Assembly (NCBI GenBank): GCA_003952965.2
Contig: CM025856.1
Location: forward strand, 5,603,700 to 5,667,699
Direction of reading: 5' to 3'
DNA: 64,000 nucleotides
From: Morella rubra
Lineage: Eukaryota; Streptophyta; Magnoliopsida; Fagales; Myricaceae
The notes under the pieces were generated by a model. It made no database searches. It was not told the DNA's origin and was given only the letters and a program-made list of their open reading frames with translations. This document shows, one piece after another, positions 46,718 through 59,330 of the stretch. Every line of letters starts with the position of its first letter. Position 1 is the first letter of the stretch. The position numbers and the translations under genes were made by a program.

Positions 46718-49700
46718 TCAAAGATGAGAAGGCTTCGAAGAAAGCACATCATTACACAACAAAAGAGAATTACATTCGAAAAACACCTTACCCAACACAA
46801 GCCTTCGAGCCAAAGACGTCGCCTCCACTAAAGCGAAAGCCTTCCCAACAATCGGGTCCATAACAACCAAACGTTCCGTGTATACCGTACAGAAGGAACT
46901 AGAAGAATCTCTAACAAAGATTGCTATGCATGACCCATATTGACAGATTGCAACATTTGTATTAATCTTCAAACAACCAACCGGAGGTGGACTTCACTGC
47001 TTGCCCGCATTCTGCTCCACCTCCAACCACGCAAGAGAGTGCTTTGCATACCGTCTCCAAATGCTAGCAATAATCTCGTCAATCACCACCGGAACTTGCT
47101 GGTGAACCAGCAAATTCCTAGCTTGCCAAATGTCGTCCATCACCAAAGCCGCATTAAGGATAAATGCCCTTACATTCTGCTGCTCCAGATTCAGCCGCTC
47201 CCTAACATTCAGTATAGCATGAATCAGCTCCGCAGAGGAAGAGAATGGAATACAATCCATCCTAATGGCCAAAGGCGACTATATCCACACCTTAGTAGCG
47301 ACATTACAAAAGACTAACAGATGAAGAGAGTCTTCCGGAGCAAATTTACAAAGGGGACAAAGAAATTGTTCCTCAATTTCTTGCCACAAAATCTTGCCCA
47401 AAGCACCCCTTGTTTTAAGAGCTCCCACTGCCACCTTCCAAATCATCAATTTGAGACGGTCTTGGATTTTAGACTTCCAAAGGACACTCCAAGATTTTTT
47501 TTATCCAAAATCAAAAGAGAAGGTGCCCGCCTCTCCTGCGCCTCCATAAGAAAGGATTTTACGGAGAAAGCACCTGAAGGTTCCTTGGTCCAAACCCAAT
47601 GATCTTCAACCAATGGAATAAGAGTTGGGAGCCTCAAAATTGCCTCCGCAGTATCTTCCACAAATAAATCTTGAATTAGGCCCACATTCCACTGCCGATC
47701 GCCATTCGATATCAAATCTGTGACCACCCTAATCTCATCATGACCGTGAAATCCTACATGCCACTCGAGAACAAAATTGGGCATAGAAGGTAACCAAGGA
47801 GCAGACCTAATATCCAAGGTCTACCCCTTCCTTGGCACCACACACACACCATTTAAGACCTACGAAAATATTTTTTTAATACCCCTCCAAACCTAAGAGC
47901 AACTACCAACCTCCGCAATAGGCGCCAAAAGGGTTCCGCACTTCGTATTTCACCCGAACTACTTGGAGCCACAAACTATCTGGAGAAAAAATCAACTTCC
48001 ACCCCAACTTTGCAATTAATGCCTTGTTCACCTCAAACATCTTCCTGACGCCAAGCCACCGAGCTCTTTGGGTAAACAAATACTATCCCACGCCTGAGGA
48101 GTATAATTTCTAGGCTTTTAAGTAGGAAAGCCCCACAAAAATCTTTCAAAATACGATCTATCTCTGCGCACCAACCCTTGGGGAGCAAAAATGTCAACAT
48201 GCAATAGATGGGCATCGATGCAGCCACAGATTTGATAAGGGTAGCTCTCCCAGCTTGAGAAAGAGTCCTAACTTTCCACCCCGCCACCTTACCCAACACT
48301 TTAGCCTTGACTTCCTCAAACGCCTTCTTCCTTGACCTCCCCACAAATAGAGGTAAACCAAGTATTTGCAATGAATCAACATAGCCTTGACCTACAAAGC
48401 ATCACAAAGAGCAGTTGTCAAATCCGGGTGAGTATTGTCACTACAAAATAGTGTTGACTTCCCATAATTAACCATCTGCCCAAACCATCTCAAATACTTC
48501 TCCAAAATACCTCTAATCACCGCCACTTCTTGACGGTAAGCTCTAGCAAAAATCATAATATCATCTGCTAACAGCAAATGTGAAATGAAAGGAGTTGTCT
48601 GGGTCACCTTGATGACATGGAGCGTGACTGTTGCCTCAGCTGAATTGAGAAATCTAAAAAGTACCTCCGACCCTAAGATAAATAAAAATGGGGATAGTGG
48701 ATCACCCTGGTGCAGCCCTCGTGAAGGAGAAAACAACCCATGAGGCATACTATTCAACAACACCGAAAAACTGACAATAGAAATACATTGATGCACCCAC
48801 CAAATCCACTACTCTCCAAAATCGAAGCACTTCAACACATGAAGGAGAAAACCCCATTCCATCTGATCGTACACCTTAGCCATATCTAACTTCAAAGTTA
48901 CAAGGCCTTTCCTACCCTGCTTCGCTTTCATCAAGTGCAACAATTCTTGGCCTAAGATTATATTTTCCTGGATCAAGCGTCCCGGAACAAACGTTGCTTG
49001 GTATGGGGATATTAACTTGTCCAACACCCCTTTAAGCCTCATAGCCAATATTTTAGAAATAAGCTTATAAGCTATGTTGCAAAGACTTATAGGTCGGTAT
49101 TGCTCAATGCATGATGGGTGCTCCACTTTCGGCAAAAGCACAATAAAACTGTGGTTGAGTTGCTTAAGCATAAAACCAATTCTAAAAAAGTGAATAACTG
49201 AAGCCCAAAGCTCCTCTTGAACCATATCCCTGTAAAACTGATAAAAAATCGCCAACATCCCATCCAGCTCTGGTGCCTTAAGAGCCCTAATCTGATTCAT
49301 CGCTGCCTTAATCTCTTCCTCCAAGGAATTTCACAAAGCTGCATATTATTATCAGTAGTGATAGTCGGTTGAATAAGCTCCGATATTTCATCATCGATGC
49401 CAGCAAACTCAGATGTAAAAAGCTTACGAAAATATTCCTCCACATGAGAACCAATAGCAACCCGATCCCTCAACCATCTCCCATGACCATCTTTAATAGA
49501 TTCGATGTTGTTGCGCCTTCTCCGGATAATGGTGGACAAGTGGAAGAATTTTGTATTAAGGTCAGCTGTAGTATACCAGCTCACCCTAGACTTCTGCTTC
49601 CAAATGCATTCCTCACGTTTCAGGGCCTCCGACAGATTAACTTGTACCCAACGCTCAGCTTCCCAATTTTGCTGAGAACCATCCAACTCGTGCAAAAATT

Positions 49701-52522
49701 CTAACTGGCTATAAAGATGCCGAATATTGGTCTGCACCGAACCAAAAGATTCTCTATTCCATCTCTTCAATGCCCTCGAGTCGCCTTGACCCTTTGCACT
49801 AAACGAAAAGGTGGTGAGCCCCTCACATGCAATTTCCACGCCTCCTCAATCACCCCTTTGCTGGACGCATCCCAAGTCCAACAGCTCTCAAAGCGGAAAG
49901 GTTTAAAACCTGCTCCCATAGCCCTATCCAAAGTCAGCAAAATCGGTGCATGATCAGAATTATGACGGAGAAGATTACGAAGAATAGCTCTTGATGAGTG
50001 CATGAAAGTGCACTCTGAGTGTTACTTCTTCATGTTCATTTGCTAATCCATACATATAATTCGGATATTTTAATGGTATTTTTCTAACTTGAATGTTATT
50101 TTACAAAGTGTCCAGTTGTGATTAATTTTTAGTGATTTTCTTGCAAGAAATAAATTAAGAAGAGCTGGAATTCTAACCCTAAGAGATGGAGCTTAATTCT
50201 AGTTTTGGGCTCTATCCAATCAAGCAAGAAGACCTAGAAGTTGAATGAAATGAGTTTGAAAAAAATCCCGAATTGGAAGATCTCCTGCGCAGTCTTCAGT
50301 ATTTTTGTCATATCTCTTCCTTCTAAGATGGGATTAATCGATTCAAGAAGCGTTGGAATTCTAACTTAAAGAAAAACATTTTCTCCAGAAATAGTAATTC
50401 TCAAATTCAGAAGTTTACAAGGCGAAATAGGCGCCACAATATCTGGAGAATTATTAGTACAATATTCTCTAAGCAGTTGTCACTTTTATTATCATATCTT
50501 CCACATCAGATATCGGATTGATGCGATTCACAAGGGATATGAAAGCCAAGTCAAAGGGATACAGTTTACCCAAAATAATGTTTTTCAAATTCCGACGTTT
50601 AATATGAGAAAAATGCCCGAAATATTAGGAGTAAAATCTGGAACATTGAATGTGCGAATTTGGGATACGATTTTCTTTCTTTGAGTGGAAGATAGCTTGG
50701 AGGACGTGGGAAAGGACTTCTTAAGCTCGTGGAGGCTAGGTTTTGAGGGGTTTTTTTGAGTTTCTTTTTCTTTTCTTTAGCTATATTTAAAGCAGAGAGT
50801 TTCTTTGCTCGAATGGATAGCTAAATCTCCAAGCAAGGCTAGAGATGAACTCGTACGAATAATGGTATTATCTATTTGCTTTTGATTCATGTAATCGTTC
50901 TTCATGTTGATACAACTCTTGTTTATCATTCTCCAATTTTTATTAGTTTGTTTTCTCATCTCTGAATGATCTTGGAATGATTCTCTTCATAGATTCAGTC
51001 ATGCTTTGTCTATCAAATGGTTAACGTCCATGATTGTGTTTCAGATAAGTTATTATCTTGTTGATTTGATTTTTTTCTGCAATATTACCCACTAGGTATA
51101 TTGTCATCATTAGGTTATGTCAATAAGAATAATAACTCTATGGTTTTAAAGTGGTGAATGATTTCTCAAAGGGTTACCTTTGAATTAAGTTTTGGTTTGT
51201 AGTTCTATATCTTCCAATTGAAGACTTTGGAGTTGAATTCCCTAGTTGTGTTAATCAATGAATCAAGAGAAATTGATATACCAGATTTGAACGAGAAATT
51301 CCCAATGCTTTGCTATCCATAATCTTGAGTAACCATTTTCACTATTATAATTCTAAGTTTCTAAAATTATAGTTCAATCAAATTATTTCCAATTGATAAT
51401 TAAGTAATTTCATTTAATTTTCTTGTTCTAATTATATTTCTTTCACCTATCTCCCTGAGAAATCGACACCCCAAAGTTGTGCTGCAACTACTGCGTTATT
51501 CTTTGGGCGTAATCAACTCTCAGAAAAGAGAGACATCCAATCCCCATTAGTGAGGCCCTTATCCAATCTCTCTCGAATCTGAAACCTGCCATTGCGGTTA
51601 CGGTCATTATACCATGTAAACGTAGGACCCGAGCTCCCCAAATCCACCAACCCGTGAGACAATCTCAACTGATAAAAACCATCACGCGAAGACAAAGCGA
51701 ACGGTCTGCCCCTTCTTTTTTCATGTTGCCCTGATAGAGCATTGAAGTCTCCTAAAATCAACCAGGTCCTCCAAACAGCTGGCCAATACCATTTAGCTCA
51801 TCCCAAAAGGCCTCCTTCTCTCTCCCATCATAAGGGTTGCGCACAAAAGAAAGAGCCCAAGGTTTAAAGCTTGGTTCTCCGAACATCATCACAACCAAAT
51901 CAAACTCCACCCCCCGCCTAAGTCCTTGGACTTATTAGCTAAAAGGTTAGACGACATATAAGGCCCAACCTCCTTTCCTTTATCTGAAGAAGCCACACTT
52001 TTAATAGCTAAAGATGCATGTGAGCCCACTTTGGGTCCAAAGGCCCGAACCGACCCACTTGGAATGGTGCCAAACCGTTCCTCTACCTCCTTTATTTCTT
52101 CAAGAAGGGCCCGGCCCACCAAACTATCCTCTCCATATCTAAAGCGTCTATACCTGCGATAAAGTCACCCTCTCCTCCTCCCGTAATTTCAATATGGCGT
52201 AATCATACTCAAATTCCAACGACGCCCGCCAAGCCTCCCTCTTAGTGACCTCCTTGTCTGGTATGGACTGGTGTGCTCGTTCCTCTACAGAATTTGAAAA
52301 CTACGAAACAACATAACCACCTGCCACATATGTCGTCTTTCCTCCTATCTGTACAACCTCGTTCGCACCACTTTGGTCAGAGACGTCAGAGATGTCAGAA
52401 ATCAGAGATCTGTGGGGAAAATTGGCACGTGATAGCATCGCCATCCTCAGCTCCACAATAGCCATCCTACTCCATCTAATGGTATTTCTCGACCGCCGCT
52501 TGTCTTCACCACTCAAGGCCAT
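46718..52522 (-). pseudogene. LINE ORF2: endonuclease, reverse transcriptase, RNase H (broken)
   Basis: The endonuclease part shows LVVMMFGEP, LILGDFNALSGQ and GPTFTWYNDR (about 51890-51530). It continues after the solo LTR at about 49990 with NSDHAPILL. Its N-terminal third (WNCRG region) was not found. Reverse transcriptase: YRPISLCNIAYKLISKI (about 49090), LHQGDPLSPFLF (about 48710), and LLLADDIMIFA at about 48550, the catalytic ADD motif. A zinc-finger-like region lies near 47700-47550 and a C-terminal RNase H at 46972-46718 (KINTNVAICQYG, FECNSLLLCNDV). Frameshifts and stops separate these blocks. The order endonuclease-RT-RNase H fits plant L1. Confidence 0.85.
49992..51515 (+). mobile_element. 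Solo LTR (gypsy-like) in LINE ORF2
   Basis: Starts TGATGAGTGCATGAAAGTGC and ends GGGCGTAATCA, with GCTCT before and ACTCT after it (4 of 5 match). Removing it restores the ORF2 frame across FSERAILRNLL. It holds no protein domain. A sequence near its end (GAGAAATCGACACCCC) is typical of long plant gypsy LTRs. Orientation follows TG...CA and could be reversed. Confidence 0.7.
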
Positions 52523-52579
52523 TGAAACTGATAAGCTAGCCTCTCTCCCGATTTGATGGTTGAGATTCTGTTGATGATG

Positions 52580-53454
52580 AAGGAGACTGGGTTGAAGCTA
52601 ATGGTTGAGAGAATTGGTGTTGTGAAAACAATGAGAGAGGCCAGGGTGAGCCAAAGGAGCACCTAGAGTAGTTGAAACCACCCTTCCCGATCTGTAAGAA
52701 GAAAAATCAGGATCGAAAAATCTTCTGTAATTAGTAGACCTAGCAAACATACGAGGACTGAAACAGTCGGGTTCCACCCTCACACAACCCACCACACAAC
52801 AGGTGTTCGTCATATGTCCTAAACACCTACAATTAACACAGAACTCGAAGATCCTTTCAAATTTGAATTGCACCCATGCATCCTCCCGAATCTCTAGAGG
52901 CATAAAAAATCTAGGGCTCAACGGCTTAGAAACATTGATGAGAACTTTCACCCGAATGAATTGGGTTACCCAGACAATCCTCTGAGACCTGAAGTCAACC
53001 TCCAGCACTTTACCCACTCTGTTTGCTACCCACCCAGCTTTCAGCTTAGTCTTCTGTCCCATAGGAAGACCATGCACCTGGACCCAGATAAAAATCTCTG
53101 AAAAATCAACTTCCATAATAGTCTCCCCTTGCTCCAAAGATTTCAAGACTAAAGGGAACCCCTTGATGTTCTAGGACAATTACACCATAACACGATTCTT
53201 ACTCTCCACAGAAGGGAAAGTAAAAAAGGACATATCCCCCTCCACTTCTTCCATCTCCAACTCCTTCACGAAATACCAAGCTCCATAAATGTCTCCCCGA
53301 GACCAGCCTTGTTAAACAGTTTATCCGACAGCAGCTTACCAAACAACACCGGGACTAACCTCCAGCCTTCTGCTCCCTCGCCTAGAGGCTCTATAGGCTC
53401 CTCCCTATTCCAGTCTCGAAACCCTTCAATCGAAAAGCTAGATGGTTCACCCAT
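52580..53454 (-). pseudogene. LINE ORF1 (DUF4283-like nucleic-acid-binding protein with zinc knuckle)
   Basis: From Met at 53454 (MGEPSSFSIEGFRDW) through a DUF4283-like region (GKLLSDKLFNKAGLGET, then KSLEQGETIMEVDFSEI, FIWVQVHGLP) to a CX2CX4HX4C knuckle (CVNCRCLGHMTNTC) near 52840. The two parts are in different frames and a stop follows RVMV, so it is frameshifted. It would bind element RNA in the retrotransposition particle. Confidence 0.75.
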
Positions 53455-55463
53455 GCTAGCTACCTGGTCTCGGACACCTCACTGGACCAGCAATACCTGA
53501 CAAAAACAATGGAACAATGCTTCAAAGAAGTGAATCCATAGAATCCAATCGAACAAAAAAGACCAAGAATCACTGAACTAGGCAGCCAAAACAAAACCCA
53601 ACGATGAGAAAGTGCCCAAGAAAAACACTAGGAGGCAAAGAACCAATCAACCAAAAAGAATCACCACAATGAAAACAGACCCAAAAACCTGCCAGGATTA
53701 TGAAAAAATTCTAACATAAGGGCCTAAAACCCCAGCAAACTCTCCAAATGAGAGGAAATTTTTTTGCCATCCGTACACATTCTCTCCGTATTAAATACAT
53801 TGAATCACATTTTCTCCGTATTAAATGCATTGAATCTTGCTTCCTCAATTCTTGTCTTCCTTGTAACATTTTTTCTCCCATTTGTTTGAAGGTTTCCCAA
53901 AGTAGAGTACTAAAACATACAATGAATGAAGAGTAGGAGATTATACAGCATGAGAAGGTTTGCTCAAATAGGACCAATGTGTATTCAAAGCTTCCTGGAC
54001 CATTGTTCGACGATTTTCATTTTTAAGTGAAATTACTACTCAGTGTTGCCTTAGAAAGGCCCAAATTGTCCGCGATTCCGGATTCAACGGCCGATGAGTA
54101 TCCTCATTGAAAGCTAATCATACAGCATTTGTTCAGGCCACATTAGCTGATCCTTGGGCTGAAGCTCCAATGGACAGCCTTTTTTTTTCTTTTAAAGTAT
54201 TATTCAAAACTTCTTTATGTATATAAGATTTCTTTAAAGCATTTCATAAGGACGAATATTAATCAGTATGTACAATACTGTGATAGTATGCATAAAGCAA
54301 AAAGTGCTTAGAAAAAAGGTTTAATTGCACCAAGGGTGCCTAAGGTAACACAATATTGTAAATAAGCCCTTTGAGGTAACATTTTTAACAAATAGACCCC
54401 TGAGGTAGAGTTAAGTCAAATCGAGGTCCCTTCGTCCATTTTTCGTCAGCCACGTTAACGGTCATTGCTAACAGGGCTTTAAAATCTATGTCATAACCAT
54501 TTAGAAAGTGTCACCTGTGCACTTAAAATTCACTTGCCACGTATGCACTAGGTGTTTACCAGCTCATTAAGTTTTTAAACAACTTAAAACCTAACGACGC
54601 CATTTTTGTTTAACAATCTCTTTGCTTCCGTTTCATGATCCTTTGCTTCTCGAAGAACACTTGACAAATTTCTCCCAAAGGATCAACACAGAGCACATCT
54701 TTTAAGGAAATTTCTCAAGCCCTAGAGACTTCTCTTCCCCATAACAAAAAAACCTAGGCAGTAACTAGCAAACATAGCAAGAATCAAAAGGGGTTAAAAT
54801 CTGGGGCCATAACAAGAATCAAAACATATACAAGGCACATACAAGTTGTAAGAAGGCAAGTATTTCAAAAAGACATGATCCACCGTTTACAATCCATTAT
54901 CCCTCCTGAAACCACGCTGATAGCGTATGAAAGTTGTAATATTTTCTTTGTCTAAATTATCTGGTACACAACAAAATGGTCCTCTATTCTCATTGTTTAA
55001 AGTATTTGTTTTGGTCATCTGTTTTGGTCAACCTCTTGGGTTAACTTTAACCCGTTTGAAAAAGGATGGCTATATCTTTTGAAAACTGATTTGGTTGCCT
55101 AAATTTAATGTCCTGAAAGAATTCAGTGACCAACAACTACTCACTAACTACAAAATAATGTTCTGATTTGGTTGCCTTAATTTAATGTCCTGAAAGAAAA
55201 TTGATATGGTTGCCTTAATTTAATGTCCGGATAGCATATGTGGAGTTGTTTTTACAGAATGTTCAATAATTGGCGTACCTCTTCAAAATATTTAGCTACC
55301 ATTTGTTGTCATTTATTCATAACTAATCTAATCTTGTTCCATACTCTTTTTTGAAGAGGATGATGAACCTTTATATACACCACTAGAGATCAACAAGCTC
55401 CGCTGAACATAAATATATCAGGGGAGAGACTGACTATTGTGGCAATGAAGATCTAGACTGCTT

Positions 55464-55973
55464 TTGTCAGCGATTGTGATTAAGAATTTTGCAAGGACAC
55501 ATTTGGGTTACTTGAACTTATCAAGGCTTGCATGGAGGTTTTATGACAAAGATGTTGGTGAAATCTCATACATTGAGAGTGATGATGATTGTTGGAATTT
55601 GATAGAGACGGTCAGGAAAGATAATGTTAAGGAGCTGCACATATACATAGAGCACTCCATGGATGATCCAATCTTTAAGAATGATGAGATTAATGATTGT
55701 GCTAGGACCGATGGAGTTGGAGGCGGAGCTCTTTATGACGATGGACCCGCTGATTCATATGACATTGGGGGAGTTAAGGACGATGGAGGGGCTGATCATG
55801 GTGTTGGGGGAGATAATGTGGGCATTGGGGAGGATGAGCAGGAGCCTGTCATTTTCAGTGATTTCGAGGATAGTGAACCAAAGGGACCCAAGTTATATAA
55901 CACCGTAGAGAATCAAGAAGAAGCTGCAAAGGCGAGGGAGAATGTTATGTCTTTATTTGGCTCGGCTGCTTAA
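55464..55973 (+). pseudogene. N-terminal fragment of a MuDR-type transposase
   Basis: The translation has the PB1-like start of plant MuDR transposases (HLGYLNLSRLAWRFY, then DDDCWNLIETVRK and ELHIYIEHS), followed by the usual acidic linker (IFSDFEDSEPKGP, VENQEEAAKARENV). A stop follows LFGSAA. An overlapping piece at 56036-56227 (YREFHEEDLTTAK to EGMKF) would continue it, but the catalytic DDE domain and SWIM finger are absent. The frame is open upstream of 55464 without an ATG, so an intron or deletion precedes it. Confidence 0.65.
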
Positions 55974-56559
55974 ATGTGCAAGCAAACAAAGAAAAATAGA
56001 CCAGAGGTGATGAGGATAGAGAGGATTAGCCTAGTATGGATGAGATGGAAGAGGAGGGTGTGGATAATCAGATGGACGGTTATCGAGAATTCCACGAGGA
56101 AGATTTAACTACTGCAAAGAGGCTAAGGTTAGTGGAGGGAATGAAATTTATATATCTGAATTTGTTTAGGAGGGCGTCATCAACATTTGGCATTCGGAAT
56201 TGTAATGTATTTTATATGGAATTGTAATGCATTTTACATGAACTTGGTTTGCAATTGAGATGGAGTTTACAGAATACTATGTTCTGAACCTTTGCAATAC
56301 CACCAAATAGAAAGTTAAGTGCACCTTCTGTGAAGTACACCAAATACAAAATGAGCATTACACCAAAGTTCAATACAACCTTTCCAACATAGTTCTTATA
56401 CAGACCCACGAGAAAGTTGCAAAGTTCACTACACTAAACTCCTACAACTACTCCCAAATGCAAAGTTCAAAACAACACTACAACCAAAGGTGGATACATA
56501 TTATACTAAACTCTTTAAACTAAGTACACCAAATACAAATGATCATTACAACAATGACC

Positions 56560-57450
56560 ACAAATAACCACGATCCAATCAATAACATAATCAATCGATG
56601 TTGTTTCGCCTTGGGCTTCCGAGCTTCCTCTTCCACCGTCTTTATTTTTTTGACCATCAAAGGTAGAATCTCTTCGCCTCGCTGATAGGTTAGAGGGTCA
56701 ACCCCTTAGAAAAAATTGTAACAACGCTGCTTCTATCAAAACACAGATGCATTATTAACAAACTTCTATCAGTAAAACGAAAGCTTTGCAAAAAACAATA
56801 TGTAATATTAGATTGAAGCAGTCTTGTCTTTCCAAATATCTTCTTCTTTGTTCCCCTCAATATTTATAATTTACTTTATCTTAGAGATTATGGTTAAAGA
56901 CTTCAAAATGGTATATCCTAGTGGCACTACAACTGCAACCTAATGGAGAGCTAGAAATACATAAAGCAACTACAACCTAATGGAGAGCCAAAAACAATAC
57001 CTCGTAAATTTGATGAACCTTTCAAACTCAGTGGCACAATATTAATAGCTTGTTCCAAGAAAGCAACATGTTACCTCTTTCTGCTCAACAAAATTTGTCG
57101 AGCCAAAAATACAGAAACCAAAATAAAGCATCACCACCTTACCAGCAAAATATATGATTAAACATATTCCTCCTACAAATTATCAATAGTACCGACTGGG
57201 TAAAATAGGAGTTTGTTTAGACAGATTTCTACAAACTTCCGATGATAATCATGTTTATCAAAGTTAAACATCTAGAATCTGACAAAATTAATGTAATAAC
57301 TGAAAATCTTGTAGTTTTGATGACATTCAATTATCGAGCTTCCAGTGTACATAGGACACCCATAGAATCTTTGTCCCGGGTTTGAATTTGTCAATGAAGT
57401 CCTCAAGCATTCTTGGAGATCACAATGGAACAAAGGAGGCTCGAGCAGGA
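56560..57450 (-). pseudogene. GRF-type zinc-finger protein fragment inside the MULE
   Basis: On the minus strand near 57440-57330, LRTSLTNSNPGQRFYGCPMY matches the GRF zinc finger core (RTS...N.GR.FYGCP). About 650 bp on, GEEILPLMVKKIKTVEEEA is followed by a hydrophobic end (LIMLLIGSWLFVVIVVMI), which fits the coiled coil and C-terminal membrane anchor of small plant GRF proteins. The first Cys pair is changed and a gap or intron separates the parts. It is antisense to the transposase remnant. It could be a captured host gene or a normal second gene of this MULE family. Confidence 0.55.
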
Positions 57451-58021
57451 GACCAAGTCATTTCGAGGAGACCGAATGTTGTGACAAACCAGACCACTGG
57501 CATGAGGTGTTGGAATCCATTTACCTTGCATGCTGCATAGGAAGTGAGTGAGGAGGAGGAGAAATTGGGGAACCTAGGGTTCTCTGTCGATTATTTGGGG
57601 AAGAATCGAGGTTCTAATTGTGCTATAAGTGTAATGGAAGATGGGTTTGGCTCCCAAACGGTGTCGTCCTACTTGAATGTTTTTTTTAAGGCACGGTGAG
57701 GTGGCTGACATTTGGCGCATGCATGGCTAGGCAATTTTAGTAGGACAGTTGCCACTCATTGATTGTCTCTAATGTGGATTTTTAATTCTAGTCAACAAGT
57801 GTCGTTAAATGGTTTGACGAGAAGTGGACATAGGAGCTTAATTTTTATAAGAACTCGACCTCAGGGGTCTATTTGTTGAAAACGTTACCTGGGGAGCTTA
57901 TTTGCAACATTGTGTTACCTCAGGGGCCTCTGTGGCAATTAAGCCTAGATAAACACATCATAAAGAAAAAAGCAAACTGGTTTGCTAAACCAAAATGTTT
58001 ATTTGCCTTAATTCTTTTACC

Positions 58022-59129
58022 TAGCGGTGTTTAACGGTGGCCAAACCGGCACTGGTACCATTAAACACGGTGAGGAGAATTTGACATGGGCATTGGAACT
58101 GGTTCGCTGTAAAACCGGTCTTTGCCGGTGTCAGTTTCATGGTGATGATTACACTGTAACCGGCCCACCGTGTAACTGTTTAGGTCGAGCCTTTTTTCTC
58201 CAATTTTTTGTAGCTTTGTTTTGGGCCCTTTTTAGAGCTTGTATTGGGTTATTTTTTTAGCCCTTTTCAGGCCTTTTTTTTTTAAAAGATCTTTTGGAGC
58301 TTATTTTGATGGGCCTATTTGGATGTTTTGGAGCCTATTTGCTTACCTGTTTTTCAGCCTTGTTGAGGGCTCTAAATTTGCTCTGCTTTTACTCTAACAA
58401 CGACAATCTAACATTTTCTAATTTATTTTTCTACATATTTACATAGTACAAAAACATCCTAAACCAATTTCTTTCAACATTTACATACCGAAAAAATAAT
58501 TAAAAGTGCAAGTCATTTTAGCAAGTTCACCTTATCCTCTGTAACCGTATTAGACTATGATCATTTTGGATTGATGACCACTTTGCTTTTCTCTCGTATT
58601 CAAAATGACCTAATATACAAATTGCAAAATTGGCCATAATACATAACATAATCCATATTCCACAAATCAAAAAACATATACAAATATAACTATTAAGGAA
58701 CACCTCCATATAATCAATCAAATGCATAATCAAACTAATGCATTTTTAAATTACTAAAAGATAGATAAAATTGAAATATGTTTCTTCCGTTTTTCTATTG
58801 ATTTGATTCTTAGAGATTTTATTTTATTTTATTGCCTCTTTCTTGTGTTTTTTTTTTTATTTATTTTTCTAGGAGTGGAAAGTCATGTCTTTTTGTAGAA
58901 TTTTTTCCCACTTTTTTAGTATATATTTTTTTCATTTAATGTAGAATTGTTAGTCTTGCAACAACGTGACTGACTTTATTAGAAGGAAAAGTTATTTGTA
59001 TTATTTATATAAAAGTATATCTTTGCTTAATAAAAAAAACCTCCTAGTAGGATGAGTAAATATAATTTTTAGTAAAATCTAAAGAATATCATCACCAAAC
59101 AACAACGTTAATAACTAATAAAAAAAAGG
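58022..59129. other. AT-rich region right of relic 5
   Basis: 58022-58160 carries ACCGG-rich sequence starting TAGCGGTGTTTAACGG, similar to hAT subterminal sequence, but no matching right end was found. The remainder is AT-rich with no supported gene. Confidence 0.4.
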
Positions 59130-59330
59130 GGCAAATTACAAATACCCCCTCAAACTATCATCTGTGTCTCATTTACCCCCCTAAACTATAACTCGTTGCA
59201 ACTTGCCCTTCTCAATTATGTTTTTGTTGCTATTCCATCTCCCAAATGATTTTTAAGTGTTAAATTGAACGAAATCCATCCCATATGTCTCTCACATGAC
59301 CATCTCTCCTCATTAAAAGACTGTTATGCC
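59129..59330. repeat. Single MULE-type terminal repeat
   Basis: Starts GGGGCAAATTACAAATACCC and continues with CCTCAAACTATCAT, the typical end of many plant Mutator-type MITEs. The partner end is not in the following kilobase, so this is a truncated copy. A CA-rich run follows at about 59349. Confidence 0.5.

Larger units (their letters stand above)
45028..54024 (-). mobile_element. L1-type LINE, 17-bp TSD, interrupted by a MULE and a solo LTR
   Basis: AAGTGAAATTACTACTC occurs at 45011-45027 and exactly again at 54025-54041, and the left side continues into poly(T), the poly(A) tail of a minus-strand LINE. Both facts fit target-primed insertion of a full-length element. Removing the MULE (45042-46477) and the LTR (49992-51515) leaves about 6 kb, the normal size for plant L1. 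The 5' leader is about 53455-54024. Confidence 0.9.
54318..57945. mobile_element. 3.6-kb MULE with MuDR N-terminal remnant and antisense GRF zinc finger
   Basis: Long TIRs: left GGTTTAATTGCACCAAGG and right inverted GGCTTAATTGCCACAGAGG, continuing through CCCCTGAGGTAACACAAT and CAACAAATAGACCCCTGAGG. Flanks TAGAAAAAA (54309-54317) and TAGATAAAC (57946-57954) match at 7 of 9 positions. It sits in relic 5. Its transposase is truncated after the N-terminal domain. Confidence 0.8.
44230..58021 (-). pseudogene. Transporter relic 5: exon 2 with flanks, split by a LINE and a MULE
   Basis: Homologous to relic 4 in three pieces: 44230-45027, 54025-54317 and 57946-58021. Exon 2 is at 54044-54106 and encodes GYSSAVESGIADNLGLSKAT after an in-frame TGA, as in relic 4. 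The donor is CTGAGT instead of GTGAGT and the acceptor CAA instead of CAG. The LINE entered next to the exon, and the MULE in the downstream A-rich stretch corresponding to about 30960 in relic 4. No other exon remains. Confidence 0.65.

Noticed and set aside
46940..47317. 125-codon plus-strand frame
   Set aside because: Antisense shadow of LINE ORF2.
58527..58733. Hydrophobic 68-codon minus-strand frame
   Set aside because: AT-rich low-complexity translation with no motif, splice context or neighbouring exon.
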